Position numbers and translations under genes: made by a program. Shown here in pieces: positions 1 to 5,266 of a stretch of 5,266 bases of DNA (position 1 is its first letter; each line of letters begins with the position of its first letter). Source of the DNA: JBOFSR01 sp051651645 (GTDB lineage: Bacteria > Spirochaetota > Spirochaetia > Treponematales > Treponemataceae); the NCBI GenBank assembly GCA_051651645.1, contig JBOFSR010000015.1:1-5266 (forward strand), in the 5' to 3' direction. The notes under the pieces were generated by a model. The model worked only from the letters and a program-made list of their open reading frames with translations. It was not told the origin of the DNA and ran no database searches.

Positions 1-14
1 ATTGATTAGAGCAT

Positions 15-55
15 AAAAAAAGGAGGTTAGATATATTTCTAGTCTCCTTTTTTTT
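15..55. terminator. Rho-independent terminator, probably bidirectional
   Basis: Bases 22-31 pair with 38-47 around a six-base loop (32-37), giving a 10-bp stem that starts GGAG and ends CTCC. It is flanked by seven A (15-21) and eight T (48-55), so either strand gives a hairpin followed by a U tract. Pairs 26/43 and 27/42 are G-U wobbles in plus-strand RNA but A-C mismatches in minus-strand RNA, so it should work best for a plus-strand gene ending at the left edge. In-frame stops at 7-9 (TAG) and 14-16 (TAA) fit such a gene tail. It would also stop the mnmE transcript arriving from the right. The structure is seen directly; which gene uses it is inferred. Confidence 0.8.
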
Positions 56-64
56 GTAATATCG

Positions 65-113
65 TTGCATATACTGAAATAAGTTTCGTTATGAAACTCG
101 TTCAGTCGTGCAA
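65..113. repeat. Three-tiered imperfect palindrome downstream of mnmE
   Basis: Three nested stems share one centre: TTGCA (65-69) with TGCAA (109-113), ACTGAA (73-78) with TTCAGT (101-106), and AGTTTC (82-87) with GAAACT (93-98). The loop is GTTAT (88-92). Small internal loops separate the tiers (TAT against CG, ATA against CG), for 17 Watson-Crick pairs in all. No T tract follows on either strand, so it is not itself a standard terminator; a real one lies at 15-55. It sits 44 bases past the mnmE stop and would be in the 3' untranslated part of that mRNA. It could stabilise the 3' end or be a copy of a dispersed palindromic repeat. Confidence 0.65.
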
Positions 114-156
114 TAACTCGCCTTGTTGTTTTCGCTGGCGGTTACACTTAGGTGTT

Positions 157-1539
157 TTATTTTCCAACGCAAAATTCACTAAAAACTGCATCCAAAATAT
201 CATCGCTACATGTTTCTCCTGTAATCTCGCCAAGCACAAAAAGTGATTCTTCAAGATCTTCAATAACTGCGTCAAGAGAAAAGCCTTGCTCAATAGCTTG
301 TAATGCATGATCAACAGATCTTAAAGCTTCTTCTATAGCAAGTTTTTGTCTTTTTGAGCCAATTCCCGCACTGCTCGCTTCTGTTGAATGATTTGCAGCT
401 GGATCAATAAAAAATAGTTTTATTTTTTTTGATAAATCATGTAGTCCTGTATTCTTTTTAATACTGATTTTTACGACCTCAAACGGCAGTGAAATATCAT
501 TGTTAAGTAAGTCAACCTTATTGGCAACGATGACAAGGGGGATTTTTTTGTTTTGTAGATTTTTTATAAAATGAAGCTCATCGTCAGTCAGTTTTTGGGA
601 GCAATCAAAAAGATACATAACCATATCTGCATCCTCGACTAGCTGTAAGGCTCGAGTAACGCCTTCTTGTTCAATAACATCCGCCGTTTCTCTAATTCCT
701 GCAGTGTCAAAAAGTCGAACAGGAATGCCGTCTATTGAGAGTGTACTTTCAAGCCAATCGCGTGTTGTGCCGTGAATATCAGAGACAATTGAGCGGTTTT
801 CCTTCAAAAGAGCGTTGAACAAGCTAGATTTTCCCGCATTTGTTTTTCCCAGTAAAATAATTTTTATTCCCTCTTGATAGAGTTTTTCCGTTTTCCAGCT
901 TTCTTGTAGAGCTGTCAATTTTTCTTGCACCGCTAAAATCCGTTTTGGATTAAAATGGGTGGTAATATTTTCTTCATCCTCAGGGTATTCAATGCCAACG
1001 TCAATTTCTGCAATCGCACTAATAATATTTTTTTTCACGGCCATAATCTCATTGAATAAATTGCCTTGCAGACGGTTCATTGCATGATTGCGACTTTCTT
1101 CTGTTTGGGCATCAATGATTTCTCGAATTGCCTCAGCCTTTGTCAAATCTGTTTTGCCGTTTACAAAAGAGCGACACGAAAACTCACCTCTATGAGCTTG
1201 GCGAAATCCATTTTTCAAAAGCAAATCAAAAATACTTGTTACAGTCGCAACTCCGCCGTGGCAAAAAATTTCTGCCATTTCCTCTCCTGTAAAGCTTTTT
1301 GGACTGCGATATACGGCAATCATCACTTCGTCAATTTTTTTATTCTGATTTTTGTCAACAATCCAGCCGTAAATGATTGTATGTCCTTGTGCTTTAATTA
1401 GTTTTGTGTGGTTTGAAAAAACCATTGATAAAATTTTGATTGTGTCTGTACCAGAGAGGCGAATGATTGCCAATGCTGAGGGCATAAGAGAGGTTGCAAT
1501 TGCAACAATTGGATCATGCGATGCGTAAGAAATAGGCAT
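157..1539 (-). CDS. mnmE: tRNA uridine-5-carboxymethylaminomethyl(34) synthesis GTPase MnmE
   Basis: MnmE is a cytoplasmic GTPase that works with MnmG to place a carboxymethylaminomethyl group on the wobble uridine of certain tRNAs, using a folate-derived one-carbon unit. The 460 residues match the usual length of about 450-470. The N-terminal folate-binding domain covers roughly 1-120 (FTGEEMAEIFCHGG at 83-96, GEFSCRSF at 118-125). A helical domain is split around the inserted G domain. G motifs are GKTNAGKSS (231-239), TTRD (258-261), DTAG (278-281) and NKVD (340-343). The protein ends FCVGK with Cys457 where the family has its conserved FC(I/V)GK tail, so it is full length. The ATG at 1539-1537 overlaps the stop of the upstream PAP2 gene by one base (TAATG) and has no strong Shine-Dalgarno sequence, so translational coupling is likely. 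mnmG is not in this window. Confidence 0.97.
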   Translation of the reverse strand: MPISYASHDPIVAIATSLMPSALAIIRLSGTDTIKILSMVFSNHTKLIKAQGHTIIYGWIVDKNQNKKIDEVMIAVYRSPKSFTGEEMAEIFCHGGVATVTSIFDLLLKNGFRQAHRGEFSCRSFVNGKTDLTKAEAIREIIDAQTEESRNHAMNRLQGNLFNEIMAVKKNIISAIAEIDVGIEYPEDEENITTHFNPKRILAVQEKLTALQESWKTEKLYQEGIKIILLGKTNAGKSSLFNALLKENRSIVSDIHGTTRDWLESTLSIDGIPVRLFDTAGIRETADVIEQEGVTRALQLVEDADMVMYLFDCSQKLTDDELHFIKNLQNKKIPLVIVANKVDLLNNDISLPFEVVKISIKKNTGLHDLSKKIKLFFIDPAANHSTEASSAGIGSKRQKLAIEEALRSVDHALQAIEQGFSLDAVIEDLEESLFVLGEITGETCSDDILDAVFSEFCVGK

Positions 1540-2471
1540 TAGGATACCACGCTTTTAATAGAATATTTTTCTGCAAGTTTTGTCTGAATAAAAAGTAATG
1601 GGGCGATCAATGTAATCCACAAACCAAGAATAAAGCATAATGCGAAAGATACCAGCGGATCAATTTTAATTGATATGATTGCAAAACCGATTGCACTTAT
1701 CCCTATCCCACCGAAAAAAAGGCGAGGGATTTTTTTTTGGAGAGCACAAGATTTTGCACAAAAGCCTTGTCCTCTTTGAATGTAGATAAAGCCTGCTGCA
1801 AAGCCAAATAATACAGCACTAAGCCTTCGCTCTTGTGGCAAAAGAGCATTGAGAAGAAAAATTAATCCTGCTAGAATGAGTATTTTAATTGATTGCGGAA
1901 GTTTTTCGTATAAGGCGGCACCGCCTTTCCAGCCATAAATTCCTGAAAAAGTTATACCTAAGCCGATAACCCAGCCTAAAAAAATATCTGTTGGGAAATG
2001 GACGCCCAAGTAAACGCGTGAAAAGCCAATTAAAAGTGGGAGCAATACTCCAATCGTACATGCTAGTACGCGATGAGTTTTTTGAATGAGGGTGTTTTTT
2101 GAAGTTTGCCATGAGTGATAAAAAAGGAAAACTATCATTAGGTAAAAAACGATTGACGTTTGGGCATGTCCTGATGGGGTGGAAAATCCTGCCGTCTTTA
2201 TGATTCCAATGCTTTGATCAAGTTGATAGGGGCGAGCAACTTTGAAGATGCTTTTTAGAATAAGATTTATTTGTGTATTAAGGAGTACCACAAAGCCAAG
2301 TTGAAATCCTTTTTTTTCGTTGATGCACCAAAAAATCAGTATAATTATGAATAGAATACACAGAGGATCCCCTAAAAAGGTAATGGCTTTAATAATTGCG
2401 GTAAGGGGAGGACTTTGTATTGCTTGAATTAATCGAATAGTTTCGAGGCCTTTTGTATAAATCTCACTCAT
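1539..2471 (-). CDS. PAP2-family membrane phosphatase with an extended C-terminal membrane region
   Basis: This is a 310-residue integral membrane protein of the PAP2 (type 2 phosphatidic acid phosphatase) superfamily. All three signature motifs are intact: K73-x6-R80-P81, PSGH at 99-102, and S151-R152-x5-H158-x3-D162. His158 is the expected nucleophile, and His102 and Asp162 belong to the active site. Hydrophobic segments lie at about 32-50, 56-76, 104-119, 135-152 and 162-181, forming the PAP2 core. About four more follow at 195-211, 217-232, 251-268 and 273-296, so roughly 110 residues form an extra membrane domain of unknown role. Family substrates include undecaprenyl pyrophosphate, phosphatidate and lipid A phosphates; the sequence does not say which applies. 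The ATG at 2471 has an AAAGAAGGA ribosome site just upstream. The stop overlaps the mnmE start by one base. A run of nine A (minus strand, 1738-1730, codons 245-248) could permit slippage. Confidence 0.93.
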   Translation of the reverse strand: MSEIYTKGLETIRLIQAIQSPPLTAIIKAITFLGDPLCILFIIILIFWCINEKKGFQLGFVVLLNTQINLILKSIFKVARPYQLDQSIGIIKTAGFSTPSGHAQTSIVFYLMIVFLFYHSWQTSKNTLIQKTHRVLACTIGVLLPLLIGFSRVYLGVHFPTDIFLGWVIGLGITFSGIYGWKGGAALYEKLPQSIKILILAGLIFLLNALLPQERRLSAVLFGFAAGFIYIQRGQGFCAKSCALQKKIPRLFFGGIGISAIGFAIISIKIDPLVSFALCFILGLWITLIAPLLFIQTKLAEKYSIKSVVS

Positions 2472-2474
2472 TGT

Positions 2475-2483
2475 ATCCTTCTT
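2475..2483 (-). promoter_or_regulatory. Ribosome binding site of the PAP2 gene
   Basis: The minus strand reads AAAGAAGGA and then TAC directly before the ATG at 2471-2469. The purine-rich core supports this ATG as the start. The three-base spacing after GGA is on the short side, though pairing through AGAAGG would lengthen it. Confidence 0.65.
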
Positions 2484-2522
2484 TAAGTTTTCAAAAATGT
2501 ACAGTGCTTTATTTGTATTTTT

Positions 2523-4715
2523 TTATTTGCCGAGTACAGGTTTTCTAAAATCGCTTGTCGCTTCAAAGGAATTCCACGGATACGGCGTATCAAAATCAGG
2601 GTCTGGACGAAGGTCATCATAGCGGCCAGAGTTGTTCCAGTGTAAATACCCATTGTTGACAGAATCGCGAACGCCATACACCTGCTTTTCAACGTAGTCT
2701 TCATTGTAATAGGTGCGATCATACGAGACATTCAAATAAAAGGCTTGTGTCCATGGGCGAACAATCACTTTGTTTCGTGCAATGACCGCGTTACGAAATG
2801 AGCCGTAATAATAGACTCGAAAGGGGCGCTCTTCTGGGGGATTTTGTGCATAAAAGGTTTGTTCAAAATGACTGGGGTAAAACATAGGCAAAATTACATC
2901 AACAAATTGAGCAAGCATTTCAACATCTTGTCCCGTTCTCGTGCCACTTCGATAAAAGCCATTTGCTCCGTAAATATCTATACCGATAGGGGCTTCAATG
3001 TTTTTCCGTGCATACGATAAAAATGAAATTAAGGCACTTTCCATATCCATGCCGTGCTCTCGGTAGGGGTAGGTAGCATCCCGTAAGTTTAGTCCATCTG
3101 TGGGGAAGCGAATATAGTCAAATTGAATTTCATCAAACCCTCGTTCAATTAATTCCTTTGCAATGGCGATATTGTACTCCCAAACCTCTTCTGAATACGG
3201 GTCAACCCAATACTCCTCGTACATAAGGGGAACCTTATTTCCCGTCTTAATCTTGTTTTCTGTTGGCTCGCCATCAATGATTTCATCAATTTCTTCATCA
3301 ACATAGCGATTAAGCCCCTGCCACGGAGCCTTTGTGGCGCGGTCTTTTACCGCATACTTTCCATTAGCATACGCGTACAAAGCCTTGTCCTTAAAAACAA
3401 CAATTCGTGCAATTAAATACTTGTTCTCAGCCTTCATTTTTTTTGTCAAATGTTCCAAATCAACGGTATAACGACTGCGTGTTCCCTTCTGTTTTACCAG
3501 CGGATCTTTAGTTGTGTAGCGTAATAAACCCAAGTCATCTTTCATATCAATGACCGCTGAGTCCAGCTTATTTTTGTTCATAATATCAATAAAGCGATCT
3601 AATCCCTCTTGTGAAACAATGCGATTTACAGGGATGTATAAACCTTTGCGGTTCGATGCGATAGATGCATATTGCGAGTCAATGCTTTGCGGCTTTGTTA
3701 GCCACAGCTCAGAGACAAAGTATTTTTGCTTGCCTAAAAAGACTACCGCACAGTTTGCACCGTCAAATAACGTCGCTGAAAAAGAGGAAGTTAGACTCTT
3801 CCATGGATAGTCTTGTACCTGATTTGTTTCTAAGTTAAGCTCACCAAGCCCACTGTGTTTTGTGAAAAGGAGCGTATTGTTTGTGTAAAAAAGCCCATCG
3901 ACAACGGAGGCAGGAGTATCGCCTTTCCATAAAAGCTTGCCAGAGATTGTTTGCCAATCAAGCTCATAAATCCTTGGCCGAAAGGTTTGCGAGACATAGA
4001 TTTTCGTCGTTTTATTACCGCTTGCATCTGCAACCGAGACCGCAAGAATATCAGAAACCTCATCAACAAACTTTGATGTTTCTAGCAGCTCAAAGCCTTT
4101 TTCAATGTCAATCCACTCAATCTTTTGCACATCAGGCTTACAATATCCAAGGCTATAAATTGCATGCGAAATGAATACAACAAGCTCTTGTTTCCCTGTT
4201 GCTTGGTTTGGAAGGCTTGCCGCAGCTACAGCCTTAATGCCCGCTGTTCGAGAGTTTGAGCCAATGTTTTTCCACGTTAATCCTGCATCCCTAGACAGAA
4301 AGACGGCATCTTTAGTTGCTGTTACTAGAATATTTGAATTATCTGGATGAATCTCCAAGTCCTTTAAGTATTGAACATTTTCCTTGAATGATTTTTGCCC
4401 GTTTTCGTACTCTTTGATTACATTTATGGGAAGCCCGTTGTTGCAACTGACAAAGGTTTTTAAATCCGCCGTCTTAAAAATCCCCTTTGTTGTTAGTAAA
4501 TACCAGACATCTGCCTCAATAACTTTAAGAACACTAGCCTCAGTCCATAGGGGGATCTTTTGCCCATTTTCAACCTTGTATAACCCCTCATCATTGCCCA
4601 AAAGTAACGAAGCACTTTTAGGAACACTTCTTTTTTTTCCATCCATACTGCCTGTTGCATACAGTGCAAAAAATGCAGTGACGAGAAAAAACACACAGAA
4701 CCCTTTTTTATTCAT
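2523..4715 (-). CDS. Secreted putative glycoside hydrolase (DUF4015-type TIM barrel) with N-terminal Asp-box region
   Basis: This 730-residue protein starts with a type I signal peptide: MNKK, a hydrophobic core at about 6-20, and probable cleavage near ALYA/TG at 20-22. There is no lipobox cysteine, so it is likely periplasmic or exported. Residues 30-340 look like a beta-rich, propeller-like region with one clear Asp box, SRDAGLTW (141-148), and a degenerate one near 80-88. From about 357 to 715 it resembles the putative glycosyl hydrolase family known as DUF4015 (PF13200, from memory). Strand-like segments are KGLYIPV (357-363), SAVIDMKDD (386-394), IARIVVF (435-441), IQFDYIRFPTDG (530-541), IGIDIYG (577-583), VDVILPMFYPSHF (605-617), IVRPWTQAFY (651-660) and GYLHWNNSGRYD (689-700). 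Asp533 and Asp390 or Asp393 are candidate acidic residues. The substrate is unknown; envelope glycan is a guess. The ATG at 4715 keeps the signal peptide but lacks a Shine-Dalgarno sequence. It is probably the first gene of the three-gene unit. Confidence 0.9.
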   Translation of the reverse strand: MNKKGFCVFFLVTAFFALYATGSMDGKKRSVPKSASLLLGNDEGLYKVENGQKIPLWTEASVLKVIEADVWYLLTTKGIFKTADLKTFVSCNNGLPINVIKEYENGQKSFKENVQYLKDLEIHPDNSNILVTATKDAVFLSRDAGLTWKNIGSNSRTAGIKAVAAASLPNQATGKQELVVFISHAIYSLGYCKPDVQKIEWIDIEKGFELLETSKFVDEVSDILAVSVADASGNKTTKIYVSQTFRPRIYELDWQTISGKLLWKGDTPASVVDGLFYTNNTLLFTKHSGLGELNLETNQVQDYPWKSLTSSFSATLFDGANCAVVFLGKQKYFVSELWLTKPQSIDSQYASIASNRKGLYIPVNRIVSQEGLDRFIDIMNKNKLDSAVIDMKDDLGLLRYTTKDPLVKQKGTRSRYTVDLEHLTKKMKAENKYLIARIVVFKDKALYAYANGKYAVKDRATKAPWQGLNRYVDEEIDEIIDGEPTENKIKTGNKVPLMYEEYWVDPYSEEVWEYNIAIAKELIERGFDEIQFDYIRFPTDGLNLRDATYPYREHGMDMESALISFLSYARKNIEAPIGIDIYGANGFYRSGTRTGQDVEMLAQFVDVILPMFYPSHFEQTFYAQNPPEERPFRVYYYGSFRNAVIARNKVIVRPWTQAFYLNVSYDRTYYNEDYVEKQVYGVRDSVNNGYLHWNNSGRYDDLRPDPDFDTPYPWNSFEATSDFRKPVLGK

Positions 4716-4722
4716 AAAGTGC

Positions 4723-4728
4723 AGTATA
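4723..4728 (-). promoter_or_regulatory. Candidate -10 element for the three-gene transcript
   Basis: The minus strand reads TATACT (5 of 6 to TATAAT), followed by only seven bases (GCACTTT) before the ATG at 4715. A transcript starting at normal distance would begin at or within a base or two of that ATG, giving a leaderless or nearly leaderless mRNA. The -35 region is poor: TTTCAC about 17 bases upstream matches weakly, across a T-rich spacer (minus strand, 4739-4733). The position fits the missing Shine-Dalgarno sequence, but one AT-rich hexamer is thin evidence. Confidence 0.35.
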
Positions 4729-4773
4729 TAGAAAAAAACGATTTAGTGAAAGTGGTCTAATTGGGGTTTTTAG

Positions 4774-4796
4774 GAGAGAAGCCCTGCATTTCTCTC
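4774..4796. repeat. Inverted repeat at the edge of the GC-rich island
   Basis: GAGAGAA (4774-4780) is the exact reverse complement of TTCTCTC (4790-4796), giving a 7-bp stem around a nine-base loop. No T tract follows on either strand, so it is not a typical terminator. It marks where AT-rich sequence gives way to the repeat island and may be one end of it. Confidence 0.45.
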
Positions 4797-4810
4797 GCCG
4801 AAGTCGTGGT

Positions 4811-4900
4811 TTTTCCCTCGCGTCCTCTTGGATGACGAGGCTCGCTTATCGTGCATTTTCCCTCGCGTCCTCTTGGATGACGAAGCTCGCTTGCCGTACG
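4811..4900. repeat. Tandem pair of 45-bp repeats (module A copies 1 and 2)
   Basis: Bases 4811-4838 are identical to 4856-4883. After one mismatch (4839 against 4884), 4840-4847 equals 4885-4892, and the copies then diverge. The period is exactly 45 bases with no gap, so this is a true tandem duplication and a recent one compared with the other copies. Confidence 0.85.
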
Positions 4901-4944
4901 TTTATCGTGCCGAAGCCGTGCTGTTGTGCCGTCGAAGTCGTGTC

Positions 4945-4989
4945 TTTTACCTCATGCTCCCATGGATGAGGAAGCTCGCTTGCCGTGCA
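4945..4989. repeat. Diverged third copy of the 45-bp module A
   Basis: This copy keeps the register and length of the 45-bp module: TTTT at 4945, GAAGCTCGCTTGCCGT at 4971-4986, and about 26 bases between them as in copy 2. The first half has changed most (CATGCTCCCATGG in place of CGCGTCCTCTTGG). Within it CCTCAT (4950-4955) can pair with ATGAGG (4966-4971). A fourth, truncated copy begins at 5100 and loses similarity by about 5116. Confidence 0.7.
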
Positions 4990-4997
4990 TTAATCTC

Positions 4998-5085
4998 GCC
5001 GAAGTCCAGCTGTTGTGCCGCCGAAGCCCTGCTGTTGCCGACCTGAAGTCCAGCTGTTACACCGCCGAAGCCCTGCTGTTGTGCC
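4998..5085. repeat. Tandem 44-bp repeat made of two 22-bp half units
   Basis: Two 44-bp units (4998-5041 and 5042-5085) share exact blocks at an offset of 44: GAAGTCCAGCTGTT at 5001-5014 and 5045-5058, and GCCGAAGCCCTGCTGTTG at 5020-5037 and 5064-5081. Each unit is itself two similar 22-bp halves, one with TCCAGCTG and one with CCCTGCTG. The array is therefore 22-bp repeats that were duplicated again as pairs. Confidence 0.8.
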
Positions 5086-5121
5086 GTCGAAGTCGTGCAT
5101 TTTACCTCACGCCCTCATGCA

Positions 5122-5165
5122 GAAGTTAATTTTATTCAACCCATGGTCGAGCTTTTTTTAACTTC
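5122..5165 (+). terminator. Weak terminator-like structure after the repeat island
   Basis: Bases 5136-5141 pair with 5145-5150 around a three-base loop, with one A-C mismatch, and the stem is followed by GC and seven T (5153-5159). This is enclosed by an exact 8-bp inverted repeat, GAAGTTAA (5122-5129) and TTAACTTC (5158-5165). It could stop plus-strand read-through from the island, but the stem is short and imperfect. Confidence 0.3.
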
Positions 5166-5175
5166 AAGGGATAAT
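5147..5175 (+). promoter_or_regulatory. Candidate promoter for a plus-strand gene beyond the window
   Basis: GATAAT (5170-5175) matches the -10 consensus at 5 of 6 bases. TCGAGC (5147-5152) matches -35 at only 3 of 6, but the spacer is exactly 17. Transcription would begin near 5182, leaving a leader of about 85 bases that contains the hairpins at 5184-5199 and 5234-5259. It overlaps the terminator-like structure at 5122-5165, so at most one of the two readings may be right. Confidence 0.25.
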
Positions 5176-5183
5176 TCAGTCAG

Positions 5184-5199
5184 AAATGAAAATTCATTT
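5184..5199. repeat. Short AT-rich inverted repeat, possible operator or leader hairpin
   Basis: AAATGAA (5184-5190) and TTCATTT (5193-5199) are exact reverse complements separated by AA. The near-perfect symmetry over 16 bases fits a dimeric regulator site or a small hairpin. It lies in the probable upstream region of a plus-strand gene to the right; no regulator can be named. Confidence 0.4.
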
Positions 5200-5233
5200 A
5201 CTCACCCTTATGTTTTTTTTCAAACCTATATGA

Positions 5234-5263
5234 CTTTGTTTGTTCTGTTGAACACAAAGGAAG
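5234..5263 (+). promoter_or_regulatory. Shine-Dalgarno sequence overlapped by a hairpin, for a gene starting past the right edge
   Basis: AAAGGAAG (5256-5263) is a strong ribosome site three bases from the window end, so a plus-strand coding start is expected at or just after 5266. Upstream, CTTTGT (5234-5239) pairs with ACAAAG (5254-5259), and inside it GTTC (5242-5245) pairs with GAAC (5250-5253) around the loop TGTT, with a two-T bulge. The hairpin covers the first four bases of the ribosome site. The coding sequence itself is not visible. Confidence 0.5.
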
Positions 5264-5266
5264 ATA

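Larger units (their letters stand above)
4785..5116. repeat. GC-rich island of nested imperfect direct repeats, no convincing gene
   Basis: About 330 bases are built from two recurring modules. Module A is about 45 bp. It opens TTTT(C/A)CCTC, contains GGATGA and GCTCGCTT, and starts at 4811, 4856 and 4945, with a truncated copy at 5100. Module B is about 22 bp with consensus GCCGAAG(T/C)C followed by CTGTTGTGCC. Copies or partial copies start near 4797, 4909, 4930, 4998, 5020, 5042, 5064 and 5086. Two rows counted by hand give 53% (4921-4980) and 62% (4981-5040) GC, against 28% for 5161-5220, so the island is compositionally foreign to its surroundings. Short open frames cross it on the plus strand, but their product is only the repeats translated, with no ribosome site and no domain. 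It lies between the start of the minus-strand operon and a likely plus-strand gene to the right. Confidence 0.85.

Noticed and set aside
102..314. Minus-strand open frame of 70 codons overlapping the mnmE 3' end.
   Set aside because: Most of it is out of frame within mnmE, and its tail is the intergenic repeat-like sequence. It is not supported as a gene.
1066..1401. Plus-strand open frame of 111 codons opposite mnmE.
   Set aside because: It lies wholly inside mnmE on the other strand and has no recognisable domain; mnmE is certain.
2472..2522. Possible internal promoter or terminator in the 51-base gap between the glycosidase-like and PAP2 genes.
   Set aside because: Only weak AT-rich hexamers without a paired -35 element, and no hairpin followed by a T tract, could be found.
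4384..4731. Plus-strand open frame of 115 codons opposite the start of the glycosidase-like gene.
   Set aside because: It mirrors a coding region with a signal peptide and Asp box on the minus strand and shows no family features of its own.
4785..5116. Possible CRISPR array.
   Set aside because: Repeats are imperfect, of two different lengths, and partly directly abutting, with no unique spacers of regular size and no cas genes in the window.
4828..5129. Two overlapping plus-strand open frames (4828-5046 and 4926-5129) of about 70 codons each.
   Set aside because: They are translations of the repeat modules, with recurring DDEARL and LLCRRSR phrases in two frames, no ribosome site and no domain. 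The repeats explain them.

Overview
The window looks like chromosomal sequence from a low-GC spirochaete, most likely a Treponema and possibly something near T. phagedenis. This rests on the AT-rich coding style, the familiar look of the three proteins and the kind of GC-rich intergenic repeat present. It is an impression from reading; no database was consulted.

Three genes, all on the minus strand, fill positions 157 to 4715. In transcription order they are a secreted protein with an Asp-box N-terminal region and a putative glycoside-hydrolase TIM barrel (4715 to 2523), a polytopic PAP2-family phosphatase (2471 to 1539), and mnmE, the tRNA-modification GTPase (1539 to 157). The first gap is 51 bases with no terminator, and the second junction is a one-base stop/start overlap (TAATG). 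The three are therefore probably one transcript. MnmE is a cytoplasmic housekeeping protein. The other two are envelope or periplasmic proteins, and nothing suggests a shared pathway.

The left edge (1 to 156) holds a strong probably bidirectional terminator (15 to 55) and a separate three-tiered palindrome (65 to 113) just past the mnmE stop. The right 550 bases (4716 to 5266) have no convincing gene. They hold a possible promoter almost touching the start of the glycosidase-like gene, then a GC-rich island of nested imperfect direct repeats (about 4785 to 5116: 45-bp units and 22/44-bp units). An AT-rich stretch follows, with small inverted repeats and a good Shine-Dalgarno sequence at the very end. 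That points to a plus-strand gene starting just beyond the window, so 4716 to 5266 is probably a divergent intergenic region.

The three genes belong to recognisable families. The least explained parts are the intergenic repeat island, its partial similarity to the left-hand palindrome region, and the unusual translation start of the first gene.
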